Source of the DNA: Brevundimonas sp. PAMC22021
GTDB taxonomy: Bacteria > Pseudomonadota > Alphaproteobacteria > Caulobacterales > Caulobacteraceae
Reading direction: 5' to 3'
NCBI RefSeq assembly: GCF_019443405.1
Contig: NZ_CP080376.1
Span: 310,001-374,000, forward strand
Length of the DNA: 64,000 nucleotides
In this document: one piece after another, positions 48,268 through 57,790 of the stretch
Layout of the letters: each line of letters starts with the position of its first letter
How positions within the stretch are numbered: position 1 is the stretch's first letter
Position numbers and translations under genes: made by a program
The notes under the pieces: model-generated
What the model was told of the DNA's origin: nothing
Seen by the model: only the letters and a program-made list of their open reading frames with translations
Database searches by the model: none

Positions 48268-51200
48268 TCACGCGGAAGTCTTAAGGCGTTCCGACGGTCT
48301 GACAATCGCCGTGTGCGGAAGGATGCGCACGAACCGCCGCACTGTGTTCGCCCAGTCACCCAGGAGCCGTCGCGCCAGCGGCGAGGCGGTGGCCGCTCCG
48401 TGGGCCTCGATCAGGTCGCGCAGCCGCAGCGATGCCTCCTCGTCCATGTCGGCGAGCCCCGCCAGGTCGCCGTTCAGGGCCAGGCGCGTGCGACCGTCCG
48501 CATCCAGCACGAACAGTTCGCCGCCGCTCATGCCCGCCGCGAGGTTCCAGCCGACCGGACCCAGCACCGCGACCCGCCCGCCGGTCATGTATTCGCAGCC
48601 GTGCGCGCCCAGGCCCTCGACCACCGCTTCGGCGCCCGAGTTGCGGACGGCGAAACGCTCGCCCGCCATGCCGGCCACGAACAGCCGGCCGGAGGTCGCG
48701 CCATACAGGGTGGTGTTGCCGCAGATCAGCTGGCCCTCGCGCCAGTCTGGCGTGCGGATGGAGATGTCGGCGCCGGACAGGCCCTTGCCCACATAGTCGT
48801 TGGCCTCGCCCGTCAGATGCAGCTCCAGGCCCCGCGCGGCGAATGCGCCGAAGCTCTGGCCGGCGATGCCGTCCAGCTGGAGGCGCAGCCGCCCGGCCGG
48901 CCCCTGCGCGCCGAAGCGGCGCACGATGGCGGAGGAGACAGAGGCGCCCACCGTGCGCTGGGTGTTGTTCAGGGCGTAGGACAGCTCCAGCGTCTGGCCG
49001 CGATCCAGGAAGCGGACGGCGTCGCGCAGAACCCGCGCGTCCAGGCTCTCGGGCACCGGACGCCGGCCCTTGTCGGCCAGGCGGCCGGCCGAGCCCGCCT
49101 CGACCTGGACCAGCAGGGGATTGAGGTCGAGGTCGTCCAGGTGCGAGCCGCCGCGCCGGACCTGGCGCAAGAGGTCGGTGCGGCCGATGATCTCGTCCAG
49201 GCTGCGCGCGCCCAAGGAGGCCAGGATCTCGCGCACCTCCTCGGCGATGAAGGTGACCAGGTTGACGACCTTGTCCGGCGTGCCGGTGAACTTCTCGCGC
49301 AGCCGCTCGTCCTGGGAGCAGACGCCGACGGGGCAGGTGTTGGAATGGCACTGGCGCACCATCAAACAGCCCATGGCGATCAGGGCGGTGGTGCCCAGGC
49401 CGTACTCCTCGGCGCCCAGCAAGGCCGCGATCACCACGTCGCGGCCGGTGCGCAGGCCGCCGTCGGCGCGCAGCGACACTGAATCGCGCAGGTTGTTCAG
49501 CGTCAGCACCTGATGCGCCTCGGCCAGGCCGATCTCCCACGGCAGGCCGGCGTGCTTGATCGAGGTCTGGGGGGATGCGCCCGTGCCGCCGTTGTGGCCG
49601 GCGATCAGGATGGCGTCGGCCTTGGCCTTGGCGACGCCCGACGCGATGGCGCCGATGCCGGAGGCGGAAACCAGCTTCACCGTCACCTTGGCGTCGGGAT
49701 TGATCGCCTTGAGGTCGTAGATCAGCTGGGCCAGGTCCTCGATCGAATAGATGTCGTGGTGCGGCGGCGGGCTGATCAGCGTGGTGCCGGGCACGGCGTG
49801 GCGCAGGCGGCCGATGAATTCGGTGACCTTGAAGCCGGGCAGCTGTCCGCCCTCGCCGGGCTTGGCGCCTTGCGCGACCTTGATCTCGATCTCGCGGCAC
49901 TGGTTCAGATATTCGGCGGTGACGCCGAAACGGCCGGACGCCACCTGCTTGACCGCCGAGTTGGCGTCGTCGCCGTTGGGGCGGGGCAGGTAGCGCTCCG
50001 GGTCCTCGCCGCCCTCGCCCGAGACGGAGCGCGCGCCGATGCGGTTCATGGCGACGTTCAGCGTCTCGTGCGCCTCGGGGCTGAGGGCCCCCAGCGACAT
50101 GGCCTGGGTCAGGAAGCGGCGGCGGATGTCCGAAACGCTTTCGACCTCTTCCAGCGCAACGGGCTGCAGGCCGTCGCGGAAGTCCAGCAGGTCGCGCAAG
50201 GACAGGTCCGGCTGCTGACGGACGGCCTCGGAATACTGGCGGAAGCGGCGGTAGTCGCCGCGGTTGCAGGCGTCCTGCAGCAGGTGAATGGTGCGGGCCT
50301 CATGGGCGTGGGCCTCGCCGCCCGCGCGGATGCGGAAAAAGCCGCCCATGGAGGGGACGGGGCGCGCCTCGCCCCACGCCAGGGCGTGCCGCTTGATCGC
50401 CGCCTGTTCCAGCCCGGACAGGCCAATGCCGGAGATGCGCGACGGGGCGCCGGGAAAGAACTCGGCGGTCAGGGCGCGGCTGAGGCCCAGCACCTCGAAT
50501 TCGCAGCCGCCGCGATAGGCGGAGATGACGCTGACGCCCTTGCGCGCCAGGGTCTTCATCAGCCCGGCCTCGATGCCCTGCTTGTAGTTCAGGCAGGCGT
50601 CGCGCAGGCTCATGCCAGGATAAAGGCCCCGGTCCAGACGCTCCTGGAACAGGTCCTGCGCCAGCCAGGCGTTGACGGCGGTGGCGCCGGCGCCGATCAG
50701 GACGGCGAAGGCGTGCGGGTCCAGCGTCTCGGCCGTGCGGACCACGATGGAGCAGTAGGTGCGAAGTCCGGCGTCCGTCAGCCGCTTGTGCACCCCGGCG
50801 GCGGCCAGGATCATCGGCGCGGCGAGGCGAGCGGCGTCCGCGCGCTCGTCCGTCAGCACGATCAGGCCGGAGCCGCCGCGGGCTGAGGCCTCGGCCTCGT
50901 CCATGATGCGGTCCAGCGCGTGCCTGAGGCCCGAGCCGGGCCGGGCGCCCTCGGTCGGCAGCGGATAGGCGCAGTCGATCACGGCGGTGGAGCCGGCGCC
51001 CACCACGTTCAGCATCCGCTCGTACATGCCGGTGGTCAGGACCGGACTGTCCAGGACGAAGACGTCGGTCTGGGCCTCTTCCTCGGCCAGGATGTTGCCG
51101 AGGTTCTTGAAGCGCGTCTTCAGGCTCATCGCCCCCGCTTCGCGCAACGGGTCGATCGGCGGGTTGGTGACCTGGCTGAAGTTCTGGCGGAAATAGTGGG

Positions 51201-52779
51201 CAAGCGGGCGGGGCTGGGCCGACAGCACGGCGGGCGGGGCGTCGTCGCCCATGGAGCCCACCGCCTCCTTGCCGTCGCGGACCAGGGGATCGAGCAGTAG
51301 GTCGAGGTCCTCGCGGCTGAAGCCGGCGGCGATCTGGCGGCGCACCAGGGCCTCGCCGGACGCGGCGCGCGGCTCGGGGCCGGGACCGATCAGCGGTTCC
51401 AGATCGACCATGTTGCCCAGCCAGTCGCCGTAGGGGTGGGCGGCCGCCAGCGCGTCCACGGCCTCGTGCTCGTCGTAGAGGCGGCCGTGCTTCAGATCGA
51501 CGGCGATCAGCTTGCCGGGGCCGATGTGCAGGCGGCGCTTGACGCGGCTTTCCGGGATCGGAACCAGCCCGGCCTCGGAGCCGGCCATCAGGAGGCCGTC
51601 CACGGTTTCCACGACGCGCAGGGGACGCAGGCCGTTCCGGTCCTTACCCGCCACGATCCAGCGGCCGTCGGCGGCGCAGATGGCGGCCGGGCCGTCCCAC
51701 GGCTCCATCACCGCATTGCAGTAGGCGTAAAAGGCGCGGTGCGGCTCGGGCATGACGCCGTCGTCCTTGCCCCAGGCCTCGGGGATGAGCAGGGCCTTGG
51801 CCATGGGCGCGGGGCGCCCGGCGCGGACCAGCACCTCGAACACATTGTCCAGCGAGGCCGAGTCAGAGCCGCCCGGCTGGACCACCGGCTTGACCTCGCC
51901 GTCGCGAGCTCCGAAGGCAGAGGCGGCCATGCGGATCTCGTGCGACCGCATCCAGGTGAGGTTGCCCTTCAGCGTGTTGATCTCGCCGTTGTGGGCCAGC
52001 ATCCGGAACGGCTGGGCCAGGCGCCACTCGGGAAAGGTGTTGGTCGAATAGCGCTGGTGGAAGACGGCGTAGGCCGAGACGAACCGCGGATCCTCGAGGT
52101 CCGGATACAGCTCGCCCAGCAGCTCGGCCCGCACCATGCCCTTGTAGGCGATCTGGCGCGCCGACAGGGTGCAGACATAGACGCCCGCCACGCCCTCGGA
52201 TTGAACCGCCTTTTCGATGCGGCGGCGGCACAGGAACAGTTCGCGCTCCAGCGCCTCGCCGGCCAGCGGCGCGCCGGCGTCGTCCAGCGGCGGAGCCAGC
52301 ATGATCTGCTCGATCTCGGGGCGGGTGGCGCCGGCCTTGGCGCCGACCACCGACAGGTCCATCGGCGTCTGACGCCAGCCGTAGATCCAGAAGCCGGCCC
52401 GCAGGGCCTCGGTCTCGATAATGGCGCGGGCGCGGTCCTGGGCGCCCAGATCGGTGCGCGGCAGAAAGATCTGGCCAACGCAGACGGGGCCGGGACGCAG
52501 GGTCTGGCCGATGGAGGCGACCTGGTCGGCGAAGAAGCCCTGCGGCAGCTCGGCCATGATGCCGGCGCCGTCGCCCGACTTGCCGTCGGCGTCCACCGCG
52601 CCGCGGTGCGCCACGGCCTTGAGGCTGCGGATGGCGTATTCGACCACGTCTCGGCGCGGCGAGCCGTCGATCGAGCAGACCAGGCCCACGCCGCAGGCGT
52701 CGCGCTCGGATGAGGGATCATAGGCGTGGGCATCGATCAGCCTTTGCCGATCGGCTTGGTACCGGGCCAGCCAAGTCAT
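48268..52779 (-). CDS. gltB: Glutamate synthase large subunit GltB
   Basis: This enzyme converts glutamine and 2-oxoglutarate to two glutamates. It has 1503 residues. A short N-terminal propeptide ends before the catalytic Cys in SSERDACGVGLVCSIDG (Cys29). The glutaminase domain, a central domain, the FMN-binding synthase domain (GHNGGTGASPQTSIKHAGLP) and the beta-helix C-terminal domain follow in order. The 3Fe-4S ligands are in CHSNTCPVGVCSQDERL. It is preceded by a strong GGAGG ribosome site that lies at the edge of the inverted-repeat element at 52792-52922. Confidence 0.97.
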   Translation of the reverse strand: MTWLARYQADRQRLIDAHAYDPSSERDACGVGLVCSIDGSPRRDVVEYAIRSLKAVAHRGAVDADGKSGDGAGIMAELPQGFFADQVASIGQTLRPGPVCVGQIFLPRTDLGAQDRARAIIETEALRAGFWIYGWRQTPMDLSVVGAKAGATRPEIEQIMLAPPLDDAGAPLAGEALERELFLCRRRIEKAVQSEGVAGVYVCTLSARQIAYKGMVRAELLGELYPDLEDPRFVSAYAVFHQRYSTNTFPEWRLAQPFRMLAHNGEINTLKGNLTWMRSHEIRMAASAFGARDGEVKPVVQPGGSDSASLDNVFEVLVRAGRPAPMAKALLIPEAWGKDDGVMPEPHRAFYAYCNAVMEPWDGPAAICAADGRWIVAGKDRNGLRPLRVVETVDGLLMAGSEAGLVPIPESRVKRRLHIGPGKLIAVDLKHGRLYDEHEAVDALAAAHPYGDWLGNMVDLEPLIGPGPEPRAASGEALVRRQIAAGFSREDLDLLLDPLVRDGKEAVGSMGDDAPPAVLSAQPRPLAHYFRQNFSQVTNPPIDPLREAGAMSLKTRFKNLGNILAEEEAQTDVFVLDSPVLTTGMYERMLNVVGAGSTAVIDCAYPLPTEGARPGSGLRHALDRIMDEAEASARGGSGLIVLTDERADAARLAAPMILAAAGVHKRLTDAGLRTYCSIVVRTAETLDPHAFAVLIGAGATAVNAWLAQDLFQERLDRGLYPGMSLRDACLNYKQGIEAGLMKTLARKGVSVISAYRGGCEFEVLGLSRALTAEFFPGAPSRISGIGLSGLEQAAIKRHALAWGEARPVPSMGGFFRIRAGGEAHAHEARTIHLLQDACNRGDYRRFRQYSEAVRQQPDLSLRDLLDFRDGLQPVALEEVESVSDIRRRFLTQAMSLGALSPEAHETLNVAMNRIGARSVSGEGGEDPERYLPRPNGDDANSAVKQVASGRFGVTAEYLNQCREIEIKVAQGAKPGEGGQLPGFKVTEFIGRLRHAVPGTTLISPPPHHDIYSIEDLAQLIYDLKAINPDAKVTVKLVSASGIGAIASGVAKAKADAILIAGHNGGTGASPQTSIKHAGLPWEIGLAEAHQVLTLNNLRDSVSLRADGGLRTGRDVVIAALLGAEEYGLGTTALIAMGCLMVRQCHSNTCPVGVCSQDERLREKFTGTPDKVVNLVTFIAEEVREILASLGARSLDEIIGRTDLLRQVRRGGSHLDDLDLNPLLVQVEAGSAGRLADKGRRPVPESLDARVLRDAVRFLDRGQTLELSYALNNTQRTVGASVSSAIVRRFGAQGPAGRLRLQLDGIAGQSFGAFAARGLELHLTGEANDYVGKGLSGADISIRTPDWREGQLICGNTTLYGATSGRLFVAGMAGERFAVRNSGAEAVVEGLGAHGCEYMTGGRVAVLGPVGWNLAAGMSGGELFVLDADGRTRLALNGDLAGLADMDEEASLRLRDLIEAHGAATASPLARRLLGDWANTVRRFVRILPHTAIVRPSERLKTSA

Positions 52780-52791
52780 CGGCCCAATCCT

Positions 52792-52922
52792 CCGCTCATC
52801 CCCGCGAGGGCGGGGACCCAGTGCTGCGCCAGGAGATGTGGAGCCGGGATCGACATGGGCGACCCAGCAGCGCCGGCGAAGCGCCCAAAGATCTGGGTCT
52901 CCGCCTTCGCGGGGATGAGCGG
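52792..52922. repeat. 131-bp MITE-like element with 30-bp terminal inverted repeats
   Basis: The left arm (52792-52821, starting CCGCTCATCCCCGCGA) and right arm (52893-52922) are inverted copies matching at 28 of 30 positions, around a 71-bp centre. There is no ORF in it. It fills almost the whole gltD-gltB gap, and its left end meets the gltB Shine-Dalgarno sequence (52788-52793 on the minus strand). In mRNA it would make a long hairpin. Confidence 0.88.
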
Positions 52923-52933
52923 GAACGGGAATA

Positions 52934-54364
52934 TCACGCCGCGACCTCCTCGGTGCGGGACATCAGGTAGCGGTCGATCTCGGCGGCGGCGTCCTGGCCC
53001 TCGCGCACGGCCCAGACCACCAGGGAGGCGCCGCGCACCGCATCGCCCGCCGCATAAACGCCCGGCAGGCTGGTGGCGAAGCTGACCGAGCCGACGCGGA
53101 TCGTGCCGTCTTCGCGCAGGCGCAGGTCGGGCTCGTGCGCGGCGAAGGGCTCGGGCGAAAAGCCCAGCGCCTCGATGACGATGTCGGCGGGGATGTCGAA
53201 GTCGGAATTGGGGACGGGCACGATGTCGGCGCGCTCGCCCGGACGCGGTTCGGCCAGAGCCATGCGCGCGGCGCGCACGCCCACCACCTGATCCGCGTGC
53301 GACAGCAGGGCCTTGGGCGCGGCCAGCCACTCGAAGCGGACGCCTTCCTCTTCGGCGTTGACCACCTCGCGAGCCGAGCCGGGCATGTTGTCGCGGTCGC
53401 GGCGATACAGGCAGGTGACCGAGGCCGCCCCCTGGCGCACGGCGGTGCGGACGCAGTCCATGGCCGTGTCGCCGCCGCCGATGACCACCACGCGCTTGCC
53501 CCGCGCCTCGTGCCAGCCGTCCACTTCGGCGTCGCCCAGGTCGCGGCGGTTCTGATGCGTCAGATAGGAAAGGGCGGCGACGGTCGAGCCCGGGCCACGG
53601 CCCGGCGCCGACAGGATGCGCGGCTGATAGACGCCCATGGCCAGCAGCACCGCGTCGTGTTTCTGGCGCAGCTGGGTCAGGGAAACGTCGCGGCCGACCT
53701 CGCAATCCAGTACGAAGTGCACGCCGCCGTCGATCAGCCGGTCCACGCGCCGCTGCACCACCCGCTTTTCCAGCTTGAAACCGGGAATGCCGTAGGTCAG
53801 CAGGCCGCCCGCGCGGTCGTGGCGGTCGTAAATCGTGACCTGATAGCCCTGGCTGCGCAGGCGATCAGCGGCGGCGAGGCCGGCGGGTCCCGCGCCAACG
53901 ATGCCGACGGTATCAGGGCGCTCGATGCTCGGCCGGATCGGCTCGACCCAGCCGTTGTCGAAGGCCTGATCGCCCAGCCAGGCCTCGACCGAACCGATGG
54001 TGACGGCTTCCCAACCCGACTGGTTCAGGGTGCAGGCGCCCTCGCACAGACGGTCCTGCGGGCAGATGCGGCCGCAGATTTCGGGCATGGTCGAGGTCAG
54101 GGACGCCACACGCCAGGCCTCGCGCGCCTCGTGCTCGGCCGACAGCCGCAGCCAGTCGGGGATGTTGTTGTGCAGCGGGCAGGCGTTCTGACAGAAGGGC
54201 ACGCCGCAGTCGGTGCAGCGCGCGGCCTGCGCCTCAGCCTTTTCGGTCGAGGGCGGCAGGGTGATTTCGCCGAAGCCGCGCGCGCGCAGCTCCGCCGAGG
54301 CCTTGGACAGGCGACGAGGCTCAAGGACAAAGGTCCCGCCCGGCTTGATGGTCTTGTGGGTCAC
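52934..54364 (-). CDS. gltD: Glutamate synthase small subunit GltD
   Basis: This NADPH-oxidising flavoprotein passes electrons to GltB. I chose the GTG at 54364 (476 residues), which gives the usual THKTIKPGGTFVLEPRR start; a longer frame to 54442 is not favoured. Two 4Fe-4S cluster motifs are visible near the N-terminus (CTDCGVPFCQNACP and CGRICPQDRLCEGAC). The FAD motif VGAGPAGLAAADRL and the NADPH motif VIGGGDTAMDCVRT follow. It is the first gene of gltD-gltB-amtB, an inverted order relative to E. coli gltBD. Confidence 0.96.
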   Translation of the reverse strand: MTHKTIKPGGTFVLEPRRLSKASAELRARGFGEITLPPSTEKAEAQAARCTDCGVPFCQNACPLHNNIPDWLRLSAEHEAREAWRVASLTSTMPEICGRICPQDRLCEGACTLNQSGWEAVTIGSVEAWLGDQAFDNGWVEPIRPSIERPDTVGIVGAGPAGLAAADRLRSQGYQVTIYDRHDRAGGLLTYGIPGFKLEKRVVQRRVDRLIDGGVHFVLDCEVGRDVSLTQLRQKHDAVLLAMGVYQPRILSAPGRGPGSTVAALSYLTHQNRRDLGDAEVDGWHEARGKRVVVIGGGDTAMDCVRTAVRQGAASVTCLYRRDRDNMPGSAREVVNAEEEGVRFEWLAAPKALLSHADQVVGVRAARMALAEPRPGERADIVPVPNSDFDIPADIVIEALGFSPEPFAAHEPDLRLREDGTIRVGSVSFATSLPGVYAAGDAVRGASLVVWAVREGQDAAAEIDRYLMSRTEEVAA

Positions 54365-54595
54365 AGCTGCATAATGAACAAAGCGCTGCCCGGCAGGCAA
54401 TATCTTTCTTCTACGCCTGTACTGGTCGGCAAGCGGCGGCAAATCGTTGCGTCAGAGAGCTTGAGGCTGATTAGTTCCTGTCGCCTAGCAGCGCTCTTGC
54501 AGAACATCCCAAAAGGTTCCGGGGTGCGACATCAAGGAACCGCACCGCTTCCGAGGCGTTTTCGAGGCTTCGCCGTACCGTCTCAGGAGACCTTC

Positions 54596-57022
54596 ATGCC
54601 GCGTTGGAACCAACCCCGCAGCGCGGGAGGATGGCTGACGGTCGTTCTGGGCGTCGTTCTTCTGCTGATCGGCGTGGTGCTGACGATCGGCGGGGTGCAG
54701 CTCGCGGCGCTGGGCGGCTCCTGGTACTATCTGATCGCCGGGATCGCGCTGGTGGTGTCTGGCGTGATGATCGTGCTGCGCGACGTGCGCGGGGCCTGGC
54801 TGTATGCGGCGACCTTTGTCGGCACCCTGATCTGGGCGCTGTGGGAAAAGGGCCTGGACGGCTGGGCTCTGGTTCCTCGCCTGATCGGGCCGCTGGTGCT
54901 GATGTTCCTGGTCATAGCCGCCCTGCCGGCGCTGAAGGGGCGCGGCGGACGCCGGCTGGCGGGCGTGAGCGCGCTGGCGCTGGTCGCGGCGACGGTGGTG
55001 TTAGGCGTCGTGGTGGCCCAGGCCAATCGCGCGCACATCGACAGTCCCGTGCCGGGTGCGCAGCTGAGCTATGACGACCCGGCGATGATGCGCACGGGCG
55101 CCGACTGGCCGGCGTGGGGCGGCACCGACAGTTCGCAACGCTATACGCCGTTGACGCAGATCAATCGCGACAACGTGGGCGGGCTGGAGCGGGCCTGGAC
55201 CTTCCGCACCGGCGACCTGCCCGAGGAACGCTGGGGCGCCGAAACCACGCCGCTGAAGATCGGCGACACCGTTTATCTCTGCTCGGCCCGCAACAAGCTG
55301 TTCGCGCTGGACGCCGCCACGGGCCAGCAGCGCTGGACCTATGATCCGCAGGTGGCGGACGATCAGATCCCCTACACCGCGGCTTGCCGGGGCGTGACCT
55401 ATCATGCGCGGGCGAACGCCAACCCGGCCGAGCCGTGCGCGACCCGGATCGTCGAGGGCACGCTGGACGGACGCCTGATCGCGGTCGACGCCCGCACCGG
55501 TCGGCCCTGCCCGGCGTTCGGCCAGAACGGCGCCGTCAGCATCAAGGTCGGCATGGGCGATCCCTTCCCCGGCATGGTGTCGATCACCTCGCCGCCGGTG
55601 ATCGTGCGCGGCGTCATCGTCACCGGCCATCAGGTGCTGGACGGCCAGAAACGGTGGAACGCCTCGGGTGTGATCCAGGGCTTCGACGTCGAGACGGGCG
55701 CGCTGCGCTTCGCCTGGGACATGATGCGGCCGGACATCACCACCCTGCCGCCGCAGGGCCAGACCTATACTCCGGGCACGCCCAACATGTGGACCACGGC
55801 GACCGGCGACGAGCGGCTGGGCCTGGTCTATCTGCCGATGGGCAATTCGGCGGCGGACTACTATTCGAGCCTGCGCCGGCCGCTGGAGAAGCAGTACTCG
55901 ACCGCGCTGGTGGCGCTGGACGTGCAGACGGGCAGGCCGCGCTGGCGTTTCCAGACGGTGCACAACGACGTCTGGGACTATGACCTGGGCTCGCAGGGCA
56001 CGCTGATCGACTTCCCGACGGCGGGCGGCGTGGTTCCGGCGGTGCTGCTGCCGTCCAAGCAAGGCGACATGTATGTGCTGAACCGCGCCACCGGTCAGCT
56101 GCTGCACGGGATCGAGGAACGCCAGGTTCCGGTCAGCGGCGGCGTCGAACCGGGTCAGCGCGCGCGCACCCAGCCGTTCTCGCTGTTCGCCACGCTGCGA
56201 AAGCCGAACCTGACCGAGCGGGACATGTGGGGCATGTCGCCGATTGACCAGATGATGTGCCGCATCAACTTCAAGAAGGCGGACTACCAAGGCTATTACA
56301 CCCCGCCGTCGACCAACCACTACATCACCTACCCGGGCTACAACGGCGGCTCGGACTGGGGCGGGGTGTCGGTCGATCCGCGGCGCGGCGTGATCGTGGC
56401 CAACTACAACGACATGCCCAACTACAACCGACTGGTGCCGCGCGACGAGGCGAACGCGCTTGGCTGGTTCCCGCGCGACGACCCGCGCTATCAGCAGCAG
56501 CAGCGCGAAGCCAAGGAGCGGGGCGGCAACCTGTCCAAGGGCGAGGGCGCGGGCGACCCGCAGATCGGCGTGCCCTACGCCATCGACGTCAACGCCGGCT
56601 GGCGCGTGAAGTGGACGGGCCTGCTGTGCAAGGAGCCGCCCTATGGCGGGATCACCGCCATCGACATGCGCACGGGCCGCACCCTGTGGGACCGGCCGTT
56701 CGGCACGGCGCGCAAGAACGGGCCGTGGAAAATCCCCTCGCACCTGCCGCTGGAGATCGGCACGCCCAACAACGGCGGCTCGGTGGTGACGGCGGGCGGG
56801 CTGATCTTTATCGCCGCGGCCACTGACGACCTGATCCGCGCCATCGACATCGAGACGGGCAAGACGGTGTGGTCCGACGTGCTGCCGGCCGGCGGCCAGG
56901 CCAATCCGATGATCTATGAGCAGAACGGGCGCCAGTACCTCGTCATCATGGCGGGCGGGCACCACTTCATGGAGACGCCCAAAGGCGACTACGTCATCGC
57001 CTACGCCCTGCCGCAGCGGTAG
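54596..57022 (+). CDS. gcd: Membrane-bound PQQ-dependent glucose dehydrogenase
   Basis: This enzyme oxidises glucose to gluconolactone in the periplasm and feeds ubiquinone. It has 808 residues from the ATG at 54596 (E. coli Gcd 796). Five membrane segments lie within about residues 1-150. The rest is a periplasmic beta-propeller with quinoprotein motifs: SSQRYTPLTQINRDNVGGL, TAACRGVTYH (His thought to contact PQQ) and TVHNDVWDYDLGSQG, where the Asp corresponds to the E. coli catalytic D466 region. PQQ synthesis genes are not in the window. It is divergent from gltD. Confidence 0.95.
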   Translation: MPRWNQPRSAGGWLTVVLGVVLLLIGVVLTIGGVQLAALGGSWYYLIAGIALVVSGVMIVLRDVRGAWLYAATFVGTLIWALWEKGLDGWALVPRLIGPLVLMFLVIAALPALKGRGGRRLAGVSALALVAATVVLGVVVAQANRAHIDSPVPGAQLSYDDPAMMRTGADWPAWGGTDSSQRYTPLTQINRDNVGGLERAWTFRTGDLPEERWGAETTPLKIGDTVYLCSARNKLFALDAATGQQRWTYDPQVADDQIPYTAACRGVTYHARANANPAEPCATRIVEGTLDGRLIAVDARTGRPCPAFGQNGAVSIKVGMGDPFPGMVSITSPPVIVRGVIVTGHQVLDGQKRWNASGVIQGFDVETGALRFAWDMMRPDITTLPPQGQTYTPGTPNMWTTATGDERLGLVYLPMGNSAADYYSSLRRPLEKQYSTALVALDVQTGRPRWRFQTVHNDVWDYDLGSQGTLIDFPTAGGVVPAVLLPSKQGDMYVLNRATGQLLHGIEERQVPVSGGVEPGQRARTQPFSLFATLRKPNLTERDMWGMSPIDQMMCRINFKKADYQGYYTPPSTNHYITYPGYNGGSDWGGVSVDPRRGVIVANYNDMPNYNRLVPRDEANALGWFPRDDPRYQQQQREAKERGGNLSKGEGAGDPQIGVPYAIDVNAGWRVKWTGLLCKEPPYGGITAIDMRTGRTLWDRPFGTARKNGPWKIPSHLPLEIGTPNNGGSVVTAGGLIFIAAATDDLIRAIDIETGKTVWSDVLPAGGQANPMIYEQNGRQYLVIMAGGHHFMETPKGDYVIAYALPQR

Positions 57023-57049
57023 GGCGTCAGCGGGCCTCTCCCAACCGCA

Positions 57050-57790
57050 TCAGCGGGCTTCGCCCAGGGCGGCGAGGCCCGCGCGCGACGGGCACAGGTC
57101 GGCGATGACGCAGGCCGAGCAGGCCGGCTTCCGGGCCGTGCAGGTGTAGCGGCCGTGCAGGATCAGCCAGTGGTGCGCCTTGGGCAGCCAGTCCTCGGGC
57201 ACGATGCGGTGCAACTGCGCCTCGACCTTGTCGGGCGTGGAGGCGTTGGCCAGGCCCAGCCGATGCGAGACCCGGAACACATGGGTGTCGACGGCGATCG
57301 CAGGCTCGATCCCCAGTTCGTTCAGGACCACGCTGGCGGTCTTGCGGCCGACGCCGGGCAGGGCCTGCAGCGCCTCACGCGTCAGGGGCGTGACGCCGCC
57401 GTGCTGCTCCTGCACGATGCGGCTCAGCGCGATGACGTTGCGCGCCTTGCCGCGATAGAGGCCGATGGAGGCGATAAAGGGGATCAGGCCTTCTTCGCCC
57501 AGCGCCAGCATCTTTTCCGGCGTGTCGGCGACGGCGAACAGCCGCTCGGTCGCCTTGTTGACAGACACGTCGGTGGCCTGGGCCGACAGGGCGACGGCCA
57601 CGACCAAGGTGAAGGGATTGGCGAAGTTCAGCTCGGTCTTGGGGTCGGGCATGACGCCGGACAGGCGGGTGAAGATCGCCTCCACCCTGTCCTCGTCCGG
57701 CGGCCAGGCCAGGATGGGGATGGCCGCGCCGGTCATGACGGCGGGACGTTTGGGCGCGGCCTTCTTGGGTCGGACGGTCTTGGCCTTCAT
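57050..57790 (-). CDS. nth: Endonuclease III Nth
   Basis: This base-excision repair glycosylase/AP-lyase removes oxidised pyrimidines. It has 246 residues with a Lys/Pro/Ala-rich N-terminal extension of about 25 residues. The helix-hairpin-helix LPGVGRKTASVVLNE holds the catalytic Lys, and the catalytic Asp is in AVDTHVFRVSHRL. The 4Fe-4S cluster has the canonical C-x6-C-x2-C-x5-C in CTARKPACSACVIADLC. It overlaps the amine oxidase gene upstream by four bases. Confidence 0.96.
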   Translation of the reverse strand: MKAKTVRPKKAAPKRPAVMTGAAIPILAWPPDEDRVEAIFTRLSGVMPDPKTELNFANPFTLVVAVALSAQATDVSVNKATERLFAVADTPEKMLALGEEGLIPFIASIGLYRGKARNVIALSRIVQEQHGGVTPLTREALQALPGVGRKTASVVLNELGIEPAIAVDTHVFRVSHRLGLANASTPDKVEAQLHRIVPEDWLPKAHHWLILHGRYTCTARKPACSACVIADLCPSRAGLAALGEAR

